In this document: piece after piece, positions 17,483 through 25,814 of the stretch | Position numbering within the stretch: the stretch's first letter is position 1 | Layout: the number at the start of each line of letters is the position of its first letter | Source of the DNA: Rhodobacter sp. | GTDB lineage: Bacteria > Pseudomonadota > Alphaproteobacteria > Rhodobacterales > Rhodobacteraceae | Reading direction: 5' to 3' | Assembly (NCBI GenBank): GCA_030066215.1 | Contig: JASJCA010000020.1 | Span: forward strand, 1-37,918 | DNA length: 37,918 nucleotides | The notes under the pieces: model-generated | Databases searched by the model: none | What the model was told of the DNA's origin: nothing | What the model saw: the letters and a program-made list of their open reading frames with translations, nothing else | Position numbers and translations under genes: made by a program

Positions 17483-20400
17483 ATGGCTGCCCCCGCGCCC
17501 GAGAAGGACAAAAAGCGCAAACCTGCCGAAGCCGGCAAAGCGCCGGCGGCAGACGCCGCAAAGCCCGAGATTGCCAAGGACAAGGCCGCGCTCGGGGCGA
17601 TGCTAAGGCCAGAGGGCGGCGACAAGGCCGCCAAGATGGAGGTTGGCGGCAAAGGCGAAAAGGCCGAAAAAGAGGCCGACAAAGTCGCGGACGAGGTGAT
17701 GAAGGACGCGCCGGCCGGCGGCGGCAAAGAAGGCCCTGAAGGCAAAGAGCAAAAAGAGGGCGAAGAGCCCGCTCGAACCTACAATCAGGCACGTGGCCCC
17801 CCGGCTTTGACCCTGGCGATCGACAACACCGTGCGGCGCGTGGCCGATCCGGCCAGCCAGCCGAATCTCGACAGCCTGTCGGCAGTGCCTGCGCTCCCCG
17901 GCAATATGTCCGAGGTCGGGGTCTCGACGCCCGAAGAAAACAAGTTCGACGAAATGACCGACGGCGATTTCAATACGCTGTCGGAAGGAGAAGGATTGCG
18001 CCCCAAATTCCAACCCGGACAGGGCGGTCCGGGCCGGTTTGCGTTGAGCCCGGGAACGGCGGCACGCATTCGAGATGCGCGGGGGGGATCGGTGTTGCCC
18101 GGAGCGCTGCGGTCCCGGATCGAGGGCCGCCTGCACGTCGATCTCTCGGCGATCCGCGTCCATACCGGGGATGACGCCACCGAGCTTTGCACCCGGATTG
18201 GCGCGCGCGCTTTCGCCTATGGCCGCAATATCTGGCTTCGGTCGGCCTCGGAGGCGACCGACACCCGGCTGATGGCCCATGAGGTGGTGCACACCGTCCA
18301 ACAGGGCGCGGCACGGCGCGTACCCAGACCGGACCCCGAAACGGTGCGGCGGCCCCGCGCACGCGCAGCCCAGCCCCGCGCACCGCCGCCGGCGCCGGTG
18401 GAGACGACGCAAAACACGGTGCGCCGCTTCTCGGAAGAAGGCGACGACGGCTGGCTGGCCCGCAAAGCCGAGGGATTGGCGGACCGGCTCGATTCCTACG
18501 GCGTCCTGAAAGTGCTGATCGGACGTCGGCTGTTCACCGGGCAATCGGTGAACCCAAGCGCCATCGATTACGTCGGCGCATTCATGAAATTCATCGGGGC
18601 GGACGAAACATTCGAGCAGATGAAGCAATCTGGCTCGCTGCAGAAGGGTTTCGACGCGATCAAAGAGGGCCTGACCACCTACGACATCACGTGGGACCGG
18701 GTGAAGGGCCTGTTTTCGCGCGCCATCGACGATTTCGAATGGACTGCCCCGATCTCTAGCTTCACCCGCGTCTTCCGCGAGTTCTTTTCAGACGTTCTGG
18801 CCTACGGCCTGCATGTCCTGAAAATCATCGCCAAACTCGTGGCAGAGGCGTTCGTGATCGGCTTCGGCCCGATGGGCAAGGCGGTGTGGGAGAAGATCCA
18901 GGCGATCGGCGAGACCATCGGCCTGATCATCTCGGACCCGCTGCAATTCGCTTTGAACCTGATCAAGGCGGTCGGCAACGGCATCAAAGGATTCGGCGAG
19001 CGCATCTGGACCCATATCAAGGCCGGGCTTCTGGCTTGGATCCTGGGGCCGTTCCAGCAAATGGGGATCACGCTGCCCGAAAAACTGGACCTCAAGGGCA
19101 TCGTGTCCGTGATCCTTCAGGTGCTGGGTCTGACCTATCCACAGCTGCGTCCGCGCATCGTCAAGGCGCTGAATCCCAACGGCGAAGTCAAGGTCTCGGT
19201 CGTCGAACGGCTGATCGAAGTCGTGAATATCCTGCGCACCGAAGGCCTGGTCGGCATCTGGCGCAAGCTGATGGAATACGTCGAAAACCTGCAGATGACC
19301 ATCATCAACGGCATCCGCGACTGGGTGGTCCGGGCCGTCGTGCAGGCGGGCATTCGCAAGCTCGTCGCCTGGTCGAACCCCGCCGGCGCGCTGATCGACA
19401 TCTTGCTGACGATCTACAACCTGATCGTCTTCTTCGTGGAACGATTCCAGCAGATCCTCGATTTCGCGTCGTCGATTTTCGATTCCATCGGCAAGATCGC
19501 CCGCGGTCAATTGGGCGACGCCGCACTGGCCGTTGAGACCTCGATGGCCAAGACGATCCCAATCATCATCTCGTTCATCGTGCGCTTCCTGGGGCTTCCC
19601 GACATCGGCGGCACGATCCGCGGCATCATCACCAAGATCCGCGCCAAGGTTCATGCTGCCTTCGACAAAGCGCTCGACTGGATCATCAAGAAGGTCAAGA
19701 AGCTGATCGCCGGGCTGGTGAAGAAGTTCAAGGGCAAGAAGGGGGTGCCCAAAAACCCGGTCGTCCTGCAAGGCGACACGCATTCGATGGAATTGCAGCA
19801 AAAGGGAGCCCGGCGCGAGCTGATGATCCTGTCCGAGCCTGCGCCGATGACGGCGGATTATCTACAAGGGCGGTGTGACGTGATGCAGGACAAATGCGCT
19901 GAACCGATCACCACGACATTGCTGCCGCAGCTTCGCCAATGCGTCGAGAAGTTGCGGGCGCTCGAAGCCGAGGAGAGACGGCTTAGCAAATTGCCCGAAC
20001 CCAACCGCGACACGCCCAAGGTCGCCGCGGAGCGCGACAAGCTGTTGGCCGAGATCAAAACCCTGTTGGAGGCCGGAACCAGCGATCAGGTCCTGACCCA
20101 GGAGGAAACCGATTCCGGCCAGGTCGATGCCGACGAGTTGGGCGAGGAACACAACGCCGAAACCAAACCGCCGCGCGAAGATCAGGAAGACCAGGTGAAA
20201 CCGGACCTCAACGAGCCGACATTCCGCTTTGTGGTCCTCAACAACATCACGCAAGGCGAGGGCTTCGCCGGACCATGGAAAGAGGCCAAAGCGCAGCGAG
20301 AAGTGGTCAAGAAGAAACTCGAAACCGACGGATCGACGGCCAAATACCTGATCGAATTGGATCACAATCCCGAGTGGGCGATCCTGCGGCGCGTCGCCTT

Positions 20401-21808
20401 CCTCTATTCCGACCCGCAGCCGGCCCGCGAGGGCCAGGATCCCGGCCCGGCGCAGCCAGCCTTCCCGGGCCTCAAAGCGCAGTTCAGCGGCGATCTGACC
20501 GATCCGGGTAGCGCCAGCCGCGATCTGGGCGCGGGATTGATGGCCATGGCGACACGACGCGAGGTCAACACCTCCGAGATCAACAAGGCGGGAGAGCTCT
20601 ACAGGACGTTCGATTCGCTGGCCGAATGGAACCCGACAGCAAACCGCTATGAATACAAAAAGGACGAAGCGTCCGGCAAAACCACGGCTGCCGATGCGCC
20701 GGACTGGACCGCGAAGGTGGCGGAAAAGGCCGGCGAACATCAAGCGGCCTTGCTGGCAAACTACCAGAAATACCTCGAGGTGCGCGATTCAGATCAGTCG
20801 ATCGTCGATGCCGTCACCACGAACGGCCCAAAGATGGTCTCGACCACCCAGGGGTTCATGTCGGGCTCGATCGCGAAGGGCGAGATGTTCCCTGGCCCGC
20901 ATGGCGCGGACCTCTCCGGCACCGGCATGCGCGACGACCCCATCGGCGCCGAACTGACCGACGGACCGTCCTATTCCAAAGCCGTAGCATTGAAAAAGCA
21001 AAAGGCGCCGGAATTCGGCCGCGCGCTGCAGACCCACCACATGATCGAGCAGGCAGTGCTGAAAGCCATCAAGGCCGAGGTCAACGCAATTCCCGCCGGC
21101 ACCGCGATTGCCGATGACGCCTCTGGCGTCGCCGGCTTCAACCGCAGCGCCAAGGCGCCGAGCAAGACGCTGAGCGACGCGTTGAAAGACAAAAAAGACG
21201 CGGAAGGAAAGCCGCTTGACGCAGCGGCGGAATGGGCGGAGCTCGGCAATCCCGGAAATCTCGGACCGAGCCCGTCGGTATTTCCAGCAAAGTCCATCGA
21301 GCAAGAGGGATACGCCGTCAACGTCCTGATGCAGGTCAACCAGCTTGCCGGGACCAATTCGCCCAGCGCGGCGACGACGTCGGCGCAGGCGGCCCGTAGT
21401 GCGCCGCTGAACACCATGGTCGAGGCCTTCAACGGCAAGATCGCAGAGGCCTACGGCGCCGTCCCAGCCGAAGCGGCGAAGCCAGAGGATCTTGCGTCGG
21501 CACGCACCAAAGCCTCCACGGCGTTGAGCAGCCACATTCAGGGCAAACTCGGCACCGATCTCAAGACCGTGCTGAGCGATCTGATCGGTGACGCGGCCGG
21601 CAACGCTTACGACAAGTTCCGCGGTATACAGGACACGTCGATGGCTGGGATCAAGCCCGCCGATCCTGCCAACCCGTTGTTCGACCCGCGCCCGGGCGAG
21701 CCCAGCCCGAACCGCCGCGAGGTCTTCCAAGCTCTGCAACAAAGAAACGCCGCGCTGACGCGTGAGCATCTGATCGCTGAAAACCGCAAGATTTGGGCAT
21801 CCGGGTAG
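17483..21808 (+). CDS. DUF4157 metallopeptidase-like polymorphic toxin/eCIS effector candidate
   Basis: A 1441-residue protein. Residues 1-110 are highly charged (Lys/Glu/Ala) and include EADKVADEVM at 64-73, the usual motif ahead of DUF4157. Residues about 200-280 are the DUF4157 core: GGSVLPGALRSRIEGRL, DLSAIRVHTGDDATEL, GARAFAYGRNIWL, then AHEVVHTVQQG with the HEVVH zinc motif at 266-270. A Pro/Arg linker follows. Residues about 400-752 are long amphipathic or hydrophobic helices ending in a Lys-rich stretch. Near 760 is a GDTHSMELQQKG..ELMILSEP element common in DUF4157 proteins. The last ~680 residues are unassigned; they contain THHMIEQ with His1185-His1186, recalling HNH-type nuclease toxins. 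DUF4157 is known to be enriched in eCIS-linked toxins, and this is the last gene of the operon. The ribosome site is GAGAGG. Confidence 0.82.
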   Translation: MAAPAPEKDKKRKPAEAGKAPAADAAKPEIAKDKAALGAMLRPEGGDKAAKMEVGGKGEKAEKEADKVADEVMKDAPAGGGKEGPEGKEQKEGEEPARTYNQARGPPALTLAIDNTVRRVADPASQPNLDSLSAVPALPGNMSEVGVSTPEENKFDEMTDGDFNTLSEGEGLRPKFQPGQGGPGRFALSPGTAARIRDARGGSVLPGALRSRIEGRLHVDLSAIRVHTGDDATELCTRIGARAFAYGRNIWLRSASEATDTRLMAHEVVHTVQQGAARRVPRPDPETVRRPRARAAQPRAPPPAPVETTQNTVRRFSEEGDDGWLARKAEGLADRLDSYGVLKVLIGRRLFTGQSVNPSAIDYVGAFMKFIGADETFEQMKQSGSLQKGFDAIKEGLTTYDITWDRVKGLFSRAIDDFEWTAPISSFTRVFREFFSDVLAYGLHVLKIIAKLVAEAFVIGFGPMGKAVWEKIQAIGETIGLIISDPLQFALNLIKAVGNGIKGFGERIWTHIKAGLLAWILGPFQQMGITLPEKLDLKGIVSVILQVLGLTYPQLRPRIVKALNPNGEVKVSVVERLIEVVNILRTEGLVGIWRKLMEYVENLQMTIINGIRDWVVRAVVQAGIRKLVAWSNPAGALIDILLTIYNLIVFFVERFQQILDFASSIFDSIGKIARGQLGDAALAVETSMAKTIPIIISFIVRFLGLPDIGGTIRGIITKIRAKVHAAFDKALDWIIKKVKKLIAGLVKKFKGKKGVPKNPVVLQGDTHSMELQQKGARRELMILSEPAPMTADYLQGRCDVMQDKCAEPITTTLLPQLRQCVEKLRALEAEERRLSKLPEPNRDTPKVAAERDKLLAEIKTLLEAGTSDQVLTQEETDSGQVDADELGEEHNAETKPPREDQEDQVKPDLNEPTFRFVVLNNITQGEGFAGPWKEAKAQREVVKKKLETDGSTAKYLIELDHNPEWAILRRVAFLYSDPQPAREGQDPGPAQPAFPGLKAQFSGDLTDPGSASRDLGAGLMAMATRREVNTSEINKAGELYRTFDSLAEWNPTANRYEYKKDEASGKTTAADAPDWTAKVAEKAGEHQAALLANYQKYLEVRDSDQSIVDAVTTNGPKMVSTTQGFMSGSIAKGEMFPGPHGADLSGTGMRDDPIGAELTDGPSYSKAVALKKQKAPEFGRALQTHHMIEQAVLKAIKAEVNAIPAGTAIADDASGVAGFNRSAKAPSKTLSDALKDKKDAEGKPLDAAAEWAELGNPGNLGPSPSVFPAKSIEQEGYAVNVLMQVNQLAGTNSPSAATTSAQAARSAPLNTMVEAFNGKIAEAYGAVPAEAAKPEDLASARTKASTALSSHIQGKLGTDLKTVLSDLIGDAAGNAYDKFRGIQDTSMAGIKPADPANPLFDPRPGEPSPNRREVFQALQQRNAALTREHLIAENRKIWASG

Positions 21809-21928
21809 AAGAGGTCTTGGCGTCGGGCGCAGATGCGGGATTGCAGGCGTCGCACCGCCGGTTGCCGGGCAGCCGCGGCGTGATAGGCTTGCGGCAGGCA
21901 CTCAGATGAGTACGCGAAGGACCCCGCG
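21809..21928. other. Short gap after the eCIS operon
   Basis: These 120 bases separate the DUF4157 gene from the DUF2461 gene. I see no clear intrinsic terminator (no hairpin followed by a T-run), only an imperfect GC-rich dyad around 21850-21880. An AAGGA ribosome site for the next gene lies just before 21929. Co-transcription with the eCIS cannot be excluded. Confidence 0.4.
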
Positions 21929-22603
21929 ATGACCGACGGCTTCACTGACCTGATCGACCGTTCGAACACGTTTTTCAGTGAACTTGCGCAGAACAATCGC
22001 AAGGACTGGTTCGAGCCGCGCAAGGCGCAGTTTGTTGACGAGATTAAGAAACCCGCCGAGCTCTTTATGACCATTCTGGCCGAGGACATTGCCCGGCTGA
22101 CAGGGATTGCGCATGCCCCCAAGCTCTTTCGGATCTACCGCGACGTGCGGTTTTCCAAGGACAAGACGCCATATAATCCGCACCTGCACATCATGTGGAG
22201 CCAGCCCGGCGACGCCCGCCCCGCATGGTTTTTCGGTTCGGCTCCGGACTATTTGATACTTGGCGTCGGCATCATGGGGCTTTCGGGCGCCGCGCTGACG
22301 CAATACCGCGCCTATGTCGACAGGCACGGCGACGCGTTGGCGGCGGCCATCGCAGACGCCAAAAAGAGCGCGGAGGCAGAGATCTCGGATTGGGGACCGG
22401 AGTCGTTGAAAAGGGTGCCGAAGCCCTATGAACCCGACCATCCCCAAGGTGATCTCCTGAAGCGAAAGGCGCTGGCTGTGACGGCGCCGCTGGCCGGGAA
22501 TTGGCGTACCTCCGGTCTTATTCGGGCGACACTCGGCCGAGCCGAGGGTTTGCTGCCCGTCTGGCGGCTGATGAATGAAATTGGCGAGCTGAAAGTTAGC
22601 TGA
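21929..22603 (+). CDS. DUF2461 domain protein
   Basis: A 224-residue protein of the DUF2461 (TIGR02453) family. Recognisable features are FFSELAQNNRKDWFEPRKAQF near the N-terminus (family FL..L..NN.reWF...k..Y), the signature RIYRDVRFSKDKTPYNPHL at about 72-90, and GIMGLSGAALTQYR in the middle. Length is typical. The biochemical function of the family is unknown; it is a housekeeping-type gene in many bacteria. The start has AAGGA upstream. No toxin-immunity features are seen, although it lies directly downstream of a toxin-like gene on the same strand. Confidence 0.88.
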   Translation: MTDGFTDLIDRSNTFFSELAQNNRKDWFEPRKAQFVDEIKKPAELFMTILAEDIARLTGIAHAPKLFRIYRDVRFSKDKTPYNPHLHIMWSQPGDARPAWFFGSAPDYLILGVGIMGLSGAALTQYRAYVDRHGDALAAAIADAKKSAEAEISDWGPESLKRVPKPYEPDHPQGDLLKRKALAVTAPLAGNWRTSGLIRATLGRAEGLLPVWRLMNEIGELKVS

Positions 22604-22940
22604 AGGCCCATCGGGCGACGGCCCACGGTAAACGGAACGTCCGGAACCGGCGCGCTGGAACGGATCACGGCGCCGGGCCAGCGCAGGGCGGTGGCAAGTT
22701 GCCGGGCCCTCGGTGAGGCCGCGTAGCGCGGGATAACGCGTGACGAAAACGACGCGATCGGTGAACGGGTGAAGCGACGCTGGTCGTCTTGGCCAACGAG
22801 GCAAGTCGAAGGGCCCTGCACCCTTGAGGTCTGCATAAGGTCAGTTCCCGCCGCGTAACCCCGTGCCCGGGCTGAGAGGCTCCGCAGGTGGCAATCTGCG
22901 GAACGCGAGTGGTCATTGGAAATGTCGGCGATGAGGCGGG
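22604..22940. other. Gene-poor gap between DUF2461 and copA
   Basis: About 340 bases between two convergent genes. Frames that stay open here have arginine/proline-rich translations and no ribosome sites, so I call no gene. The only structure seen is a hairpin at 22881-22902 with 7-bp arms (TCCGCAG/CTGCGGA) and an 8-base loop, without a T-run on either strand. It may be degenerate sequence. Confidence 0.45.
22881..22902. repeat. Small inverted repeat downstream of copA
   Basis: Arms TCCGCAG and CTGCGGA surround an 8-base loop. It lies between the convergent ends of the DUF2461 gene and copA, so it could help end either transcript, but it has no T-run on either side. Weak evidence. Confidence 0.35.
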
Positions 22941-25442
22941 TCAGTGGGCACGCGACGGCGCAGCGGCGGACAACGTGGAAGGAGATGCATTGGGTGTCAC
23001 AGAGTTGACCGTCTCCGGCGCGATCCAGCGTAGCCGAAGCGCGTTGCTCAGCACCGCGACCGAAGACAGCGCCATCGCGCCGGCCGCCAGCATCGGCGAC
23101 AGCAGCAGGCCAAGAGAAGGATAGAGCAAACCGGCCGCGACCGGAATCAGCAACACGTTGTAGCCGAACGCCCAGACGAGGTTCTGGCGAATGTTGCGCA
23201 GCGTCGCCCTGCTGATTGCCACCGCATTGACGACGCCTGCGGGATCGCCCGAGGCCAGCACAACATCCGCGGCCTCGACCGCGATGTCGGTCCCGGTTCC
23301 GATGGCAATGCCGATATCGGCTTCGGCCAGGGCCGGCGCGTCGTTGATCCCATCGCCCACGAAAGCGACCGGTCCCGCTTCTTTCAGCGTCCGCACGGCG
23401 TCGACCTTGCCCTCGGGTAACACCTCGGCCACCACGTGGTCGATCTTCAGATCTGCGGCGATGGCCTGTGCCGTGGCCTGAGCATCGCCGGTGATCATCG
23501 CGACCTGAAGACCTTTTGCGCGTAACGTTGCCACCGTGTGGCGCGACGACGGCTTTACCGGGTCCGTAACGCCGAACACGGCCACTGCTCGTCCGCCGAT
23601 GGCGGCGTAGACCACCGTCTTGCCGTCTTGCGCCAAGGCCGCGGCCCGACCGACCAAGTCTGCGACAGAGACCGCCTCGGCGTCCATCAGACGGGCGGCC
23701 CCGACCAGAACCACCTCGCCGTCAACGATGGCCCGGGCCCCCTGCCCGGTGACCGAGGCAAAACCGGTGGCCGCCGATGCAGCCAGCCCGCGCGATTCTG
23801 CGGCCCGTACCAGTGCGGCGGCCAGCGGGTGTTCCGACAGCGCTTCGACGCCCGCCACAGTCGCCAGCACGATGTCGGCGTCGACGCCGTCGGCCACCAC
23901 GAAATCAGTCACGTCCGGCCGCCCCTCGGTCAAGGTCCCGGTTTTGTCGAAAGCCACCACGCGCGCCTCTTGCAACCGCTGCAGCGCATCGCCCTTGCGA
24001 AACAGAACCCCCAGTTCGGCGCCGCGGCCGGTGCCCACCATGATCGAGGTTGGCGTCGCCAACCCCATGGCGCACGGGCAGGCAATGATCAGCACCGAGA
24101 CCCCGGCAACCAGTGCATGCGTCAGCGAGGGTCCTAAGGCCAGCCAGATCAGTACCGTCAACAGCGCCGTCGCCGACACCGCCGGCACGAACCACAGTGT
24201 GATCCGGTCGACCAGCCCTTGGATTGGCAGTTTCGCCGCTTGCGCTTCTTCGACCATGCGCACGATCTGGGCCAAAACGGTGTCGCGGCCCACCGCCGTG
24301 GCACGGAAAACGAAGGCGCCCGCGCCGTTCACGGTGCCGCCGACCACCGCGTCGCCGGGCGCCTTGGGCACAGGTGTCGGTTCACCCGAGATCATCGCCT
24401 CGTCGACGAAGGACCGGCCCTCGACGACCTCGCCGTCGGTTGCAACCCGCTCGCCCGGACGCACCTGGATGAGGTCGTCCAACCGCACATCCGCCAGCGC
24501 CATGTCCATAAAACCGGCGCCCCGCCGTACGCGTGCGGTCTTGGGCTGCAGGCCGACGAGCCGCCGGATCGCCGCGCCCGTGCGGCCTTTGGCGCGGGCC
24601 TCCATCCAGCGGCCCACGAGTATCAACACGACGATCACCGCCGCCGCCTCAAAATAAACCGCGCGGCTCGCGGCGGGCAGCAGTCCGGGCGTGAAGGTCG
24701 CCACGACCGAATAGCCATAGGCGGCCGAGGTCCCCAGGGCGACGAGCGAGTTCATATCCGGCGCCCCGCGAAAGAGCGCCGGGAAGCCGGTGCGATAGAA
24801 CCCCAGCCCCGGCCCGAAAAGCACCGCGGATGTCAGCACGAACTGGATCACCCAGCTGGTCTGGTGCCCGATCGTTGCGCCGATCCAGTGGTGGACGGCG
24901 GGGATCAGGTGCCCGCCCATCTCGGCGATGAAAACCGGCAGGGCCAGCGCCGCCGCGATCAGTACCTTGCGCCGCAGCCGCGCAATCTCGCCGTCGCGGC
25001 GGTCCTCCGGCGCGCTCTCGTCGGCGCGCGCGCGCGCCGCATAGCCGGTCTGCGCCGCTGCCTGGGTCAGCGCGTCCGGCGCCGTCATGCCGGCCAGATA
25101 GCGCACATGCGCGGTCTCGGCGGCCAGGTTTACTCGGGCCTCAAGGACCCCCGGCACCGCGGCCAGCGCGGCTTCGACCCGGCCCAGGCAACTGGCGCAA
25201 TGCATGCCATCGATGTCGAGCACCGCGGTCTCGGCATCCGCCGGATAGCCTGCCGCCCGCAGCGCCTCGGTCAGGCCTGTGACTTTCGCGGGGCGGTCGT
25301 AGTGCACCGTCACGTTGCCCGCGGCGAGGTTGGCGGCCGCCTCGGTCACGCCCGGCACGGCGGCCAAGGCCCGCTCGATGCGGCCCACACACCCGCCGCA
25401 ATGCATCGCCGAGACCTGGAATGTCGCAGTTTGGCTCAGCAC
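22941..25442 (-). CDS. copA: Copper-exporting P1B-type ATPase
   Basis: An 833-residue heavy-metal P-type ATPase that would export Cu(I) across the inner membrane using ATP. Two N-terminal metal-binding domains carry MHCGGC (Cys15, Cys18) and MHCASC (Cys82, Cys85). Then come membrane helices, the actuator ISGEPTPV (in place of the usual TGES/T), the transmembrane CPC motif (Cys455-Pro-Cys457) typical of copper and silver pumps, the phosphorylation site DKTGT (Asp499), SEHPLAAAL with the nucleotide-binding His-Pro, and GDGINDAPAL. Length is normal for two-domain CopA. The GTG start at 25442 is supported by GGGAGAGG just upstream. No CueR-type regulator or copper chaperone gene is adjacent. Silver transport is possible. 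Confidence 0.95.
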   Translation of the reverse strand: MLSQTATFQVSAMHCGGCVGRIERALAAVPGVTEAAANLAAGNVTVHYDRPAKVTGLTEALRAAGYPADAETAVLDIDGMHCASCLGRVEAALAAVPGVLEARVNLAAETAHVRYLAGMTAPDALTQAAAQTGYAARARADESAPEDRRDGEIARLRRKVLIAAALALPVFIAEMGGHLIPAVHHWIGATIGHQTSWVIQFVLTSAVLFGPGLGFYRTGFPALFRGAPDMNSLVALGTSAAYGYSVVATFTPGLLPAASRAVYFEAAAVIVVLILVGRWMEARAKGRTGAAIRRLVGLQPKTARVRRGAGFMDMALADVRLDDLIQVRPGERVATDGEVVEGRSFVDEAMISGEPTPVPKAPGDAVVGGTVNGAGAFVFRATAVGRDTVLAQIVRMVEEAQAAKLPIQGLVDRITLWFVPAVSATALLTVLIWLALGPSLTHALVAGVSVLIIACPCAMGLATPTSIMVGTGRGAELGVLFRKGDALQRLQEARVVAFDKTGTLTEGRPDVTDFVVADGVDADIVLATVAGVEALSEHPLAAALVRAAESRGLAASAATGFASVTGQGARAIVDGEVVLVGAARLMDAEAVSVADLVGRAAALAQDGKTVVYAAIGGRAVAVFGVTDPVKPSSRHTVATLRAKGLQVAMITGDAQATAQAIAADLKIDHVVAEVLPEGKVDAVRTLKEAGPVAFVGDGINDAPALAEADIGIAIGTGTDIAVEAADVVLASGDPAGVVNAVAISRATLRNIRQNLVWAFGYNVLLIPVAAGLLYPSLGLLLSPMLAAGAMALSSVAVLSNALRLRWIAPETVNSVTPNASPSTLSAAAPSRAH

Positions 25443-25814
25443 GCCTCTCCCGTTCGCCCAGCTCAGATATAGGGCCCCCGCGCCCGGGCCGGAAGGGCCC
25501 GGATGCCGCGTCGGTGGGCTGGTGCGCGCCGCCGGTTTTGGCCTGGAGCGGACATCGCCTCATTGAGATGAGCCGCGCCATTGCCGACCCGCGGGGTGGC
25601 GATGCAACATCTGAGCGGCAGTGCTTTACGGTGATCGAGTCCGTAGGGCATCGAGCGATGCGCGAGTTTGAGCAAATCGCCGCCCCACCCGGGCGGGTCG
25701 GCGATGGCGCGGCGACGCTACGCGCCTTGATTCCGCTCCGGGAGTCGGTTGCCAATGCGCTTCCCAGGCGAAACCGGGTCCACTCTACCAGACCCGAACA
25801 GTCCCGTCCGCCAG
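25443..25814. other. Gap upstream of copA, no supported gene
   Basis: About 370 bases between the copA start and the stop of the Tm-1-like gene, both on the minus strand. It must hold the copA promoter, but I see no CueR-type dyad. The 147-aa open frame on the plus strand (25421-25864) has a biased Arg/Pro/Ala composition and overlaps copA and the upstream gene, so I do not call it. A hairpin near the copA start is listed separately. Confidence 0.45.
25484..25502 (-). promoter_or_regulatory. GC-rich hairpin in the copA leader
   Basis: A perfect 7-bp stem (CCGGGCC/GGCCCGG) with a 5-base loop, about 40 bases upstream of the copA GTG. If transcribed it would sit in the 5' leader and could influence translation or attenuate transcription. 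No further evidence of regulation is visible. Confidence 0.3.

Noticed and set aside
1-21808. Type VI secretion system or prophage tail
   Set aside because: No TssJKLM or ClpV genes, and no capsid, terminase or lysis genes in the window; the AAA+ ATPase and DUF4255 protein are eCIS hallmarks. The upstream side is unseen.
22850-22920. CTGAGAGGC followed by a hairpin, resembling part of a TPP riboswitch
   Set aside because: The other conserved thi-box segments are missing, and no thiamine gene lies downstream.
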